A DNA stretch of 64,000 nt from Yarrowia lipolytica (lineage: Eukaryota; Ascomycota; Dipodascomycetes; Dipodascales). Each line of letters begins with the position of its first letter. The stretch's first letter is position 1. The notes below the pieces were generated by a model. The model ran no database searches and had not been told where the DNA came from. It was given only the letters and a program-made list of their open reading frames with translations. Positions 9,669-20,139 of this stretch are shown here, one piece after another. The stretch is taken from positions 992,001 to 1,056,000 of the forward strand of contig NC_090772.1 of NCBI RefSeq assembly GCF_001761485.1, given 5' to 3'. The translations under genes were made by a program, and so were the position numbers.

Positions 9669-10916
9669 CGTAATTCGGCCGGACCACAAGCGCAGACGTA
9701 GTGTTGAACAGGTCTGTGTTCTGTGTAGTTGAAGGTGGATGGAGTGGTACAAGTTTACTGTAGCTACGTACGTATGTATGAGTACTGCTACTCCAGAGTA
9801 GGTTTATGCTCATGCGTCTGAGACGTATTGCCACTAGATATGGGGATGGAGTTGTAAGAGGACGGTGCAGGGTATCTGGCGATCATAGAGGCTTGTAGAT
9901 ATCATTAACTAGTCTTTCTGTGAAAAACGCACTTTTCTGCTTCTTTATATCTCTATTCTAGCATGTTTCAGTCGCTCTGAACACTGTCGAAAATATGACA
10001 GCGTAAGCTAACTTTAGTATGGTCTCCATAAATAAGGAACTCGAGGAAATAAAGGCCCCTTAGTTCGTTCTTTTAGTACTATTGGAGGGGTAAGATAATG
10101 GAGGAGGGTGGTGCTTGGGGTTTTTTGTGTGTTTTCGGGGCTTTTAATGGCCAAAAAATGTCCAATATCCGTCTCAATCGTCTTTCTTCTGCTCGTCAAT
10201 AAGCGCGATTTATTTCCGGTCTATGTACTGATCGTCGAAGATGAAAAATCCGCGGAAAAAATCGCAGAAATTCGGGGAAAAAAGGGCGTTAATCGTTGAA
10301 ATTACCAATAAACCGTGGAAGAAAGATTGAGAGGCATTCGCACGTGTCGCTACGGACCTGGTCGTCACTACATCAAACCTCTTCGGGTAACCCCAATCGG
10401 ATTTAAGAGCTAATCTTCTCCGAGAATGGTCTGAGTTCGGAATGACGAGAAGCTTGTGGCGTATTAGATGTGGTTTTTGCAGCAATTATGGACCGGCGAG
10501 GGCGATTGTGGGACGTGTACCGGGCAGACGAAGTGGAATAATTGTCTGATGCAAGTAACTTGCTCAACTATATTGCTCACCATAGAAACAAGGTTACTTG
10601 GGCTGCACCTTTTTGGGGGGAGCATAGCGTCAAGTAAAGGGTTAACTGAATAACACTTCAATAGTTGAATTTTACTTAACGAAGTGAGAATCCTTCTCTG
10701 CACGACTCCATAGGAAATATTGCAGAACTTGGAGGTGAGGAATATTGTAATCTGATGATACTCCATCCACCGGACAAGTCGCAGATTTCTTAAATCGTCA
10801 TTTAATGTTGACAGTGCCCTCGTGTCCATCAGAGGTCCACTCGCACATAACCCAATATGATCGAAACGAATTTAACTAGTCAGTCTATTCTATATCGTGT
10901 CTATGTTATATATCGG
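9669..10916. other. NVJ2 upstream / ACR3 downstream spacer
   Basis: This 1.25 kb region lies between the NVJ2 start and the ACR3 stop. Several short frames (up to 121 codons at 10464-10829, minus) have no recognisable similarity. No RNA gene or transposon was seen. Confidence 0.5.
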
Positions 10917-12170
10917 TCAGACGGATTGGGCCTTGGGGTTGTTTTTGACCCATCGAGCTCTCAACCATCGTGCAATGTAGACGAGAGCCAGCAGAACGGG
11001 CACCTCGATGAGGGGACCGACGGTTGTGGCTAGAGCCTGGCCACCCTGGGTTCCAAAGAGAGAAGCTGCAATGGCGATGGCCAGCTCAAAGTTGTTGCTG
11101 GCGGCTGTAAAGCTCTGGGTCACCGAGATGGCATAGTTGACCTTGCCGACCTTCAGACAGTAGAGCATGGTTCCGGTGAAGGTGATGAGGAAGTAGACGA
11201 CCAGAGGGGCCGAGACTCGTAGCACAGAGATGATCTGGTCCACCACCCTGGCTCCCTGAGATGCAAAAAGGACAATGATGGTGTAGAGTAGAGCGATGAG
11301 AGACAGGGGAGAGATCCACTGGATGAACTTGTGCTCGTGTTTGCTCCAGTTGGGGATCTTCTTGAACAAGAACCGGGTAATAAGAGCTGCGGCCAGAGGA
11401 ATTGCCATGAAGATGGCTACGTATTTGGTCACAGAACCGTAGTCCAGATGGCCGACATGGGGGTCATGGTTGTGGTTTTGAGATACGTAGTTGACGACAA
11501 AGTATGCAAGAGGAGGGAAGAGAATGATCTGCAGAATGGTGTTGAAAGAGACCAGCACGGCGCAGTAGAAGCTGTCACCAAAAGCCAACTCGTTCCAAAT
11601 TAGAACCATGGCAATACATCGGGCAATGCCCACAATCATGAGACCTTCTCTGAGTTCAGGCTTATCTGGCAAGAAGGCCCATGAGAGACCAAACATGAGA
11701 GCAGGAGACACGATCCAGTTGATGATGAAGGAAATAAGCAGTTGCTTCCACATGGCCCGGGTTTTGAGAGCCTTGGGAAGATCTTCAAACTCCACTTTGC
11801 ACAGAATGGGATACATTGTGAGCAAGAGTCCAATGAAAATGGGCACTGAGACTCCTGTGAAAGTTGTACTGTTCAAATTGGGACCCGCCGAGGGCACAAA
11901 TTTGCCGATAATGATGCCAATTGCCATTGCCAGGAACACCCAGAGAGGCAGAAGGGTTGAAAGCCAAGGAAGACGGGGATTTGCCGGTGATGGAGTCTCC
12001 GAGACAAACTTGTTGGCATTCTCGTAGCATTCACAGTTGTCAAGACACTCATGTGAGATGTAATGAGCCTTTTCTTTGTCGCCAGTGAGACTGTTAGATG
12101 CTGTTTGGGGACTAGTGATTGTGTAGCATTCACAGTCCGTAGGACACTGTTCATAGACCACGTTGGACAT
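10917..12170 (-). CDS. ACR3: Arsenite efflux permease Acr3 with cysteine-rich N-terminus
   Basis: This 417-residue protein is an Acr3/ARR3 transporter of the bile/arsenite/riboflavin superfamily, which exports As(III), and often Sb(III), across the plasma membrane. About ten membrane segments begin near residue 68 (LPWLSTLLPLWVFLAMAIGI). Family blocks include GLLLTMYPILCKVEFEDLP, with the Cys in the conserved MYP-x-L-x-KV context, and ARCIAMVLIWNELAFGD. FTAASNNFELAIAIAASLFG and GPLIEVPVLLALVYIA follow near the end. Length fits yeast Acr3 (404). The first 65 residues are unusual: two matching motifs, EQCPTDCECY and HECLDNCECY, each with three cysteines. The ATG at 12170 is the first Met and keeps both motifs. 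A C19 tract and a TATA-like box lie upstream. No arsenate reductase or regulator gene is adjacent. Confidence 0.95.
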   Translation of the reverse strand: MSNVVYEQCPTDCECYTITSPQTASNSLTGDKEKAHYISHECLDNCECYENANKFVSETPSPANPRLPWLSTLLPLWVFLAMAIGIIIGKFVPSAGPNLNSTTFTGVSVPIFIGLLLTMYPILCKVEFEDLPKALKTRAMWKQLLISFIINWIVSPALMFGLSWAFLPDKPELREGLMIVGIARCIAMVLIWNELAFGDSFYCAVLVSFNTILQIILFPPLAYFVVNYVSQNHNHDPHVGHLDYGSVTKYVAIFMAIPLAAALITRFLFKKIPNWSKHEHKFIQWISPLSLIALLYTIIVLFASQGARVVDQIISVLRVSAPLVVYFLITFTGTMLYCLKVGKVNYAISVTQSFTAASNNFELAIAIAASLFGTQGGQALATTVGPLIEVPVLLALVYIARWLRARWVKNNPKAQSV

Positions 12171-12208
12171 TGAGAGTGCGGCTATGTGAAAAGTGTTTAA
12201 GGGTGTCT

Positions 12209-12227
12209 GGGGGGGGGGGGGGGGGGG
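12209..12227 (+). repeat. Poly-G tract (19 G) in the ACR3 leader/promoter
   Basis: Nineteen consecutive G lie 39-57 bp upstream of the ACR3 start codon, reading as C19 in the direction of ACR3. Such homopolymers slip easily, so the length may differ between strains or be a sequencing approximation. Confidence 0.85.
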
Positions 12228-12286
12228 TTATGATTAGTTGTAGCAGTGGTTTTTGTGATGATTTTTTTCGTCTTTCGGATCCTCTG

Positions 12287-12296
12287 ATTTATATAC
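12287..12296 (-). promoter_or_regulatory. TATA-like box of ACR3
   Basis: On the minus strand this reads TGTATATAAATC, about 120 bp upstream of the ACR3 ATG. Sequence and distance fit a yeast TATA element. Confidence 0.45.
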
Positions 12297-13396
12297 AGCA
12301 GCCAGTGAACTCCGTCGGACTCCGACAAAGTAAATCTGAAATTTAGCCTAATTGGGAAATGATGCATAGATGATGTATGGTGGTGGAATGGTATTAAAAT
12401 AAACAGACTATCGGTAATATAGAATGTGAAATAACCGTCAGATAGCTCTAGGGTTAGTTAGTCACGTGATATAATTTTTATATCAATATCTCTATCCTTG
12501 CAAGTATTACAGAGAGGAATTCACATTCGAGAAGACACTGCTCGAACCTTAAAATACGGAACCCGACTGCATCATCAGAGTGGACCCTAATGAGTCTATC
12601 AAGCAGCAGAAAGAGAAAAAAAATTGACAGCAACGTAGAAGCGGTCTAGAACCTTTGTGGTTGTGTCGGAGGCCACTATTGGTAATGAAATTTGTCACAG
12701 GAGGGGTCTGGGCATAGAACCTGGAAGAACATAGAGAGATGATAGTTTTTGTTGGTTATTTGTCACTGGTGGAATGTTCCAGTGAAAAGTTCATACAGTA
12801 GCGCTACAATCACAGAAAACATTGGCTTGTAGAAAGCAGGAGCATAGAGTAAGTGCTATTTCGGCGACTAGTACATTGCGATGACTGACGTGTTATCGGC
12901 GATTGGTGTTGCAGATAAGCCAGTGATATGCTGTTTCGGCGTCTCGGGTTTCTGCAAACGTAGACAGTCCATTGCAGGAGTGTGCTAGAGTGGATAGTCT
13001 CTGACCTTTTCTGTGATAGTGCTGTAATACTGGTTCTAGTGGAGTTTCTTGAAACTGACCCTCAGATCAAGTTTCATCGGTAGTATCTTTGTGTAGTGTG
13101 TGCCCTTGAACGCCCTTGAACGTATATTTACTAATGGAGATGCTTGTGGAACGTTTAGTCGACGGCTATGAAATACTCACGAATATTCAAACGTCTCAAT
13201 AATTGGGTACATTACTCGGGATTTTCAGTGGAGTGAATATAGATAAAATATTGTTAATTTACTAGATGTGGTACTGTCAGGGTGTAAAAATGGCCGATGC
13301 AGAGTACAGAGTACAAAGTAATAATCACGGGCCCACTGAGCAGGTGAACGGTGCTGTAAGTGACAAGTGTAGCTCCCCTACAATCGAATAATCTTC

Positions 13397-13475
13397 AGAT
13401 TTTTTTTCTTTATTTTTCATTCTTCATTTTACATTTTTCATTTTTATTTTATTTTTATTTTATATATAAAAAGAT
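13397..13475. other. T-rich low-complexity tract
   Basis: About 80 bp are almost entirely T and A, with runs such as TTTTATTTTATTTTTATTTT ending in TATATATAAAAAG. The tract could be easily melted DNA; origin activity is only a possibility. Confidence 0.6.
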
Positions 13476-13650
13476 TAAATTTTGTTGTTGCTGTTGTCAT
13501 CGCTACTATATTTTACAAGCACGCCCCACTACTACTACTCACGTGAAGCAGGTTCCGTAAAGGCGTTTATTTGACTGCCAGATAAGAGGCGGAAAATATA
13601 TAAATGAGGTCAATGCCTGTCATCTCACAGTTTTTCAAACGATACCATCC

Positions 13651-14750
13651 ATGAATGCAAACATCCCCTTGGCAATTCTGGCGAACATGAAGCCGCAGGC
13701 GGTGGCCAATCTCATCTCATCGCTGCTCATTGTGAGATTAAGGAGATCGGGATTTTTCCAGACTGACCAAAGAAGTGGAAAAAGCGGAAAATTAAGAGAA
13801 ACAAAACTGCCGACAAGAAAAGGGTGGTGGAGGAGCCTGGTCCACCCACAGCTTCGTCAAGCAGGGGGATGGCAGTTTGACTGACAGTCTGACTGATTCA
13901 GATGAAGGGGAACCCAACGATGATGATTCAGATACTACTATTAGAGATACTGATACTCTTAGTGATGCCATGATCGACCTGAATGACGGAGAGAGAGGTC
14001 AATTACACATTTTCTGAAGTCGATCAATTTGAACTAACAATTGATCCTCGATTGTTCTCCGGTATTCAGTCGGGTTCAGGTGCAGGTACAACAACCACTG
14101 CAATTACCACCCTACTGGTTGGAGATAACTGTCATCCCGTACCGCCTTCTATTGAAACACAGAGAACTTGAGCGACTTCAGGAGGTGATGTTGCAGGAAC
14201 TACTCACACCCCTTAAGTGGAAACAACTCTAGTTGGAGCTGTATCTATAATGAAATTACAAGACTGTCCACCTCCATCGAATCCAATCTTTCGACGCTGA
14301 CGCTGATACAGTCTCATCTATCCCAGAACGATGGCGTTGAAGATTATCAGTGTGCATACAAGAGTTGAGGGTTCGTTTACCGCTACCTGTACGGGGCCAA
14401 TAGCCACAGTGTTATCCCTCCCGCATGGGTTCCAGTTGTCCTTCTTCTTTTTGCCTGGCATGAGATGCGGTGCGCCAGTGGAAACTGGAGTATTGTCGCT
14501 TGGCCCCATGGACAGTATGTCAACTAAATGGACAGTGTATAGCTCTGCGACTGGAAGACAAAACGGAGCAGTTTTTTTCACGATTTCGAGAGGTTTCTAC
14601 AAATCCAAGCACTTTTACACGGAAACTGATACAATTGTTCATTCCAAACACTTCTCAGCATATCTTTCATTATGTTTACCGATCTACAAAAGGTCACATG
14701 GTCCCAATGTTCGTATTAGTTGACTTTACTTTAAAAAACCTTATTCACAG
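13651..14750 (+). pseudogene. Decayed protein-coding gene of unknown family
   Basis: A promoter-like TATATAAAT at about 13598 precedes an ATG at 13651 by about 50 bp. The following 1.1 kb has coding character scattered over several frames. One piece is an acidic, Ser/Thr-rich segment (TDSLTDSDEGEP, DDDSDTTIRDTDTL) near 13880-13970. Another (VDQFELTIDPRLFSG) sits in a different frame near 14020-14070. A hydrophobic block (HSVIPPAWVPVVLLLFAWHE, then ASGNWSIVAWPHGQYV) lies near 14400-14525. At least two frame changes and several stops separate them, so no full protein can be made. I do not recognise the family. Undetected introns are an alternative, but no good donor/acceptor pairs were seen. 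Confidence 0.35.
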
Positions 14751-15690
14751 TTGACCCGTAACCACCAAATCATCCTAGTTAAGTGAAATTCATGATAGCA
14801 GATAATCCTCGGAAATTTCAACAAATAAGACCCTATAAATTATCTTGACCCACTTTCACCCACATTTACCACATGTCCGCTCTTTCTCACAGGGTAACGT
14901 GCTGACATGTACCGGACCCACATGTACTCTAGGGTTTAAGTTACCCGGCACTGGATGCCTCCGCCATATATTCTCAACCTTTCACACTCTTCCTCTTCCA
15001 CACATTGACACAAAAAGGTATGTATCGCACAAACCACAGCTGTGGCGACTCAAATGATTAAGAACTTTACCAATTGTTCCAACCGACTTCTGTGAAGATA
15101 AACCGGCATCGTTAAGCCATTATGAAGACTCTAACGACCGACTTTGTGTCACACGTTTGAAAACCGTTTGCTAACCTCAGGTGAGACACAGAAGATGCGG
15201 ACAAGGATTTTTCAAAGATGATTTTTCGACCGGGCGGACATACGCGGGGGGCTTACATAAAGCGCCACACATGTACAGTGGTGTGGGCCTTCGGTGCTTG
15301 ATGATACGGTCTTAACTGAGATTTTTGGATGGTAAAGCCATTTCTTTGAGTACGCTAACAACAGATTTGTGCGTGCATGCACAATGTGTGGTGGCCACGG
15401 GAGAATCTTCTCCTTGGTCGCCTTGCAATCTACTGGATATCGCTACTGGCGGTAGTCAGGAGAGGCCTTCCCGCAAATGATGTTATATTCACACTGTTTG
15501 AGGGACTGACATCTCTATGAACATTAAACTTATACTGATTTAATGAGACTGATGCACTTTGGAAGGCCCCATGTTGATGATACCCCTTTTTATATAGTGA
15601 ACATATTTCAGGCTGACTTTTCACTCGGTTAATGATTCCGAGTTGGTCGTAATTGTACCGACGTGATCGACAGTGCAGATTTTTTACAAC

Positions 15691-15770
15691 TGAAAAATAA
15701 AATTGGTGAAAAAATAAAATTAGGTGAAAAATAAAATTAGGTGAAAAATCAAATTGGGTAAAAAATTGGA
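15691..15770. repeat. AT-rich tandem repeat, about 17-bp unit
   Basis: Four to five imperfect copies of TGAAAAATAAAATTAGG stand head to tail. The copies differ by one or two bases, which suggests an old minisatellite. On the other strand the unit reads CCTAATTTTATTTTTCA. Confidence 0.85.
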
Positions 15771-16154
15771 TGAAATAATATTTTCCGACACGCTGATTTG
15801 CTGTAGAACTAGGACACTGAAACTGAGTGGTTGTGTATATCATGCCGTACAGTTGTTGAGAGCTGTATAACAGGTCCTCGTATACGCTCTACCATACCGC
15901 ACGTAAGATCCACAGCTGTGTTGTGATATCTGTTATGATGTCTGTTATGATGATACTGGGTGGCGCATGTGTACCTGAATGTCTACAGTGCGAGGTGCAG
16001 ACTGTATGGTACATGATATAGTAAGTGATACAGTGTAGTGACAATGTCTGGGGATGTGCTGTAGACTACTGCGAATTTTCAGAAGCCGCAGTGGAGTCCT
16101 TCAGTCTGACGCCGAGATCGACCAGCTAAGCTAGGAGAGTGTTAGACTACGACT

Positions 16155-17310
16155 CTATACATAGGGAACGTACGGAGGCGGCTTCTCACATGCCGTAATC
16201 CACGTCTCTGGGCCGCCAGAGTTGCCTTGTAAGTGGTCTGCTAGGTTCAATATGGGGAGTGTGTGAGTTTGTAAGCAGATTCGGGTCAAGTGCAGCAGGC
16301 GGCATTTGAGACAGCGCTGGAAGGAGATACAGTACAGATACTCGTACGGTATGCACAGTATTGGGTTGTATCTATGAGCGTGTGGAACCGTTTTAGATCG
16401 GTTGAGCTCCTCTGGCGAACTGGTGGCGACTCGTAATTCAGTCGCAAACTCAGACCAGGTCTTCTGAGGCTCTGGTGACGACGGCTCTTTTGCTTTTCCA
16501 CCTGCCGTCGTTTCTTTTTCCCTTCTTCGAGCGTTGAACTTCGAGTTTGAGCAGCTTTGGATTCGCCACATCAAAGTCTCTGTGGAGACATTGGCCCAGG
16601 CCTGTTTAAGCGAAAAAGAAACCAACTGAATTGGCAGCAGCATCGTTGAGGTTGGTAAACTGGCACCCGGAAACGCAACGTGGCTGTATACTGTTTGTAA
16701 GCGTCGCTTGTAGATACGACACCGCTCTGTGCGTGGGCCATGCCAAGATGGAACAATCAATGAGGTTGCTCCACGAAAAACAGCAGGGACGTTAAACATC
16801 AGCTGGCCACGGGACCAACAGCTGTAAGATACATTGCCATCTCGATCGGACTTGTCTTAGATAGTGGCGTGTGTTGTGGCTGTAGTTCACCCGGTGATGG
16901 ACGATGAGCTCTATACTGTATTTGAAAGGGGCAAAATAGACGAAAGCCTTGCTGTGGCTGGAAATATCGGTGCGAAACCAACCGAGGGCAACTACCGTCG
17001 CATCTCGACACCGACTCTTTCCCGCGCTTCCGTATTTTAGGACGCAGCGAAAATATACGGTCTGTGCGTGAGACAGGTACACGCTGATGCTGCTGTCATG
17101 TACGAAAACAGGGCGAAAATAAATATCATAAATTCCTTGGGACAGGACGGGTCCGGAGTACCAGTAAAAAGAGAAGAAAAGGGCGATAATAAGACCAGGG
17201 TTAGGCCGAGACCCTAAGACGTCTCTAAGGTGACAAACCCCCTGGCTTTCCCAGGGCTTGGACTGGATTTGAGGGCTTTGGGTACACTCCCTGTGCAGTA
17301 TGATTGACAC
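16155..17310 (-). other. Two overlapping open frames, doubtful gene
   Basis: A 172-codon frame (17310-16792) and a 214-codon frame (16799-16155) follow each other on the minus strand, overlapping by eight bases. Neither resembles a known protein. The first contains one hydrophobic stretch (GLIIALFFSFYWYSG). Codon use looks unlike the neighbouring genes: CGC arginine and mixed rare codons are common, while real genes in this window favour CGA. The second frame has a basic middle segment (KFNARRREKETT). Open frames of this length can occur by chance in a long spacer. It is recorded because two in a row are mildly unexpected. Confidence 0.2.
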
Positions 17311-17928
17311 TATCCGTGCCGTTGGAGTTTACTGGACAGGCTGCAGCTGCAAATGCACATATTTACGTCATGGAGGCATGGCCCAATATGCTGGCTGTGA
17401 GAGGTGGGTCCGCGGAATGTGTGATATGTTGGAAGCGGTAGTATCGTAGACGTGGTCATCGGACGTGTGTGTGTGTGTGTTGTTTGAGGTATGTTTGCTA
17501 CAATGGCTGCCACGAGGACCAGCAATAGAGTTGATTTGGCGGAGGGCCTGATGGTCCGAATTTGCTATACAATTGAGTTAATCGATGGGGGCTGGAGGAG
17601 ACGAGAGGAGGGACGGGAGAATGGGCCGAGGGGGATGGAGCGGAATAATGGTAGATAATTGGGAAAAACATGGCAAGAGGGGGGAAAATAACGGGGAATT
17701 GCAACAAAGGGGCGTACAGCGGTTGGAACAAGACCAAATATAGCCAGCTTGCGTGTCATCGATACCTCTTGGTGGTGTGCTCCGACGGGCTGTTGGGCGA
17801 AACTCATAGGTAAATAGACTTAAAGACAAGCTCCAAAGTCAAAGGGAAAAAATAAAACAAGGAGCTGCGCTGCAGTGGCGAGAGACAAGAGGCTGGAGTG
17901 GAATGGACATTTTCTGTAGAGAAGGAGA

Positions 17929-17971
17929 TAATTATAATTATAATTATAATTAAATATATATATATATATAA
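17929..17971. repeat. AT microsatellite
   Basis: An ATAATT-type repeat (about four units) passes directly into a TA dinucleotide run. It is a simple-sequence tract with no assigned function. Confidence 0.85.
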
Positions 17972-20139
17972 AAGAGTGGAACAGGAATAAAAATCGGAGA
18001 AAAAATAAATGGGGCCAACCAAAACACCACAAATACACGGCCACACCGTCTCATTCCGTCCTTGCCCAAACAGGCAATCCTATAGCCCCCGCGACCCCAC
18101 ATTATACGTCCCTGTTTCACTGGTTAGTGAATTATGTCAATGCAACATTGGATCGTGGGGTTCGTCCGAGTGTACATTCTTGTAACATTGACATCTATTA
18201 TAAGCGGAGGGTTCGATTGCGGGGTGGGTACTGTACAACGTGTACAATACGTCATCTCCAATGTGTCGATTTTGCGACTTTTGCTTTTGTATATTGGGCT
18301 GTCTCAATTGACCATCCATTGTGGATATAGTTTTATTGTTCAGTGGTGCCTTATGGAGTGGGTCGCTGAGACTAACTAATTAACGTGCAGTTAAAAAAAA
18401 GAGGAATTTGGCCGAATATAGATACTGAATGGAAACAAGGCGGATGATTCTCCCAAATATTCGTCATAAAACGTTGACGAAGACACAACAGCATAGCTGC
18501 CTGCTCCACTTATCATTCGGCGCATTATCACCCCACCTACAGACCCATATTGACGAGGGTACAAGCTAGAATTCGGTCCGACGCACACACGTGCACGGAT
18601 AGACGGATATGGCGGAAGTGGAGCAGCTTCAGATGGCATGAGGGAGAGGTCACGTGAATGCTAAGGGTAGCAATAGCCGGTTGTGCATGTATCAAATACT
18701 ATGAGTGGAGTATGTAGTAGTAGAGACAGCTTACAACGTTCTGGCACTTGTACCAGCCGTACCAGGTACCGGTACGTCTTCAAATCTGTACAACCAGGTT
18801 GTTACATGTACGGCACCGGTTCCCATACCCTACCTACGAGTAGGAACCTCCATCTATGCTTTGTTCGTATGGAATAGCTCCACCGAGCTGGGTTCTCTGC
18901 AGCCGGGATGGGCACGAGGGCTGAGACAACGGGTTAGGTTGAGCTTGAGCGTGAGCCTGAGGCGTAGCAAGTGTAGCAGGCAGCAACGGACTTGTTTTAG
19001 GGTCCATCGGAGCTATGTTTGGGGCAGCCGTCGTGTCAATGGCAACAGCTGCGTCCGCGGTGACGGTGGCAACGTGCGTGCTGATATGACAGACAGACAT
19101 CATACGCTATCGGTTGCTCCCGATGCTGGACACCTGCAGCTCTGGAGATAAGCGGTGGCAAGGCACGGAAGTGGCGGGAGGGGCAGGGTGGGCTCCAACA
19201 AAGTGAAGCGATGTTGCGGCGGGCCAAGCTAGGTTTTTGGCCGCTCGGGGGGTCGGTATTTCGAGGCTTGCGGGTGCCTGTGGCTACAAGTAGTGCATTT
19301 GGGGGGTGGGAGGCTACTCCAGTAGCGTCTTTTTGTCGTCGTGCATGCCCAGCATCTACTCGGGATTGAGTCTATAGAGTCGACGATTCCAAGCCCAATG
19401 GGGCCGATTTCTTTGCTATACCTATTTTACTCGAATATCCACGATTTTTCTCTGTCGCGGCCTGGTCCCGTCAAGTGTCAAATACCACTGTCAAATTAGG
19501 TTGATACTCCCAACCCAGAATGGTGTGAGCGAAATAGCGAGGGTGGTAGAAAGTGGCGATGGAAACGGGTGGAAAAAACTTGGGGTCTATTGGGAGAAAT
19601 TCGAGTGTCATTCGCGCACGCTTGGGCCAGAGACGATGACGACGTTGGCGGGAAGTGCAATTCACGACAAAATTCAGCCAACCAACGGCGTTTGTTTGTG
19701 CTGACTGGAAATGTACAGGCTGCATCTCCATGTAGATGAAGGGCGGAAGAAGGGCCGGTGCAAGTTGGCGAAAAGTAGGCAGATTTGAAAGACAAAAACG
19801 CCACTGTACGTATTTCGCTCCCCTGAGTGCGTTTGTGGGAAAATCGGCTCAATTCGCCCTCGATCACGTGGATCTATTGACCTCTACTGACCATCTCTCA
19901 TGCTCTTGTAACACAACCTAGTATAGGCTCTGGATGTGGACCAACCCAAACGGCCATTAAGAGTGTGCATGGTGCAAAGACTAAAGTCTGTTGAACAAAG
20001 ACGCCGGTGAACTTTAGCTTTTATTTGCATATCCACTGACAAGAGAAAAAAAAAAAAGCTTATCCACAGTAGTCCATATATCTTCCCCGTAGTCCTTACT
20101 CTGGGGCCATTCAATACACCACCTACACTAGAACTCACA

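Larger units (their letters stand above)
12297..20139. other. Gene-poor region (about 8 kb)
   Basis: No intact recognisable gene was found between ACR3 and the gene at 20140. Listed separately are an AT-rich tract (13397-13475), a decayed coding stretch (13651-14750), a tandem repeat (15691-15770), two doubtful overlapping frames (16155-17310) and an AT microsatellite (17929-17971). TCACGTGA palindromes occur at 12462-12469 and 18650-18657. The rest (18.0-20.1 kb) shows only short frames without similarity and is probably, at its right end, the promoter of the 20140 gene. Confidence 0.5.

Noticed and set aside
18200-18222. GGTTCGATTGC as a tRNA T-loop
   Set aside because: The flanking bases do not pair as a T-stem, and no acceptor stem was found.
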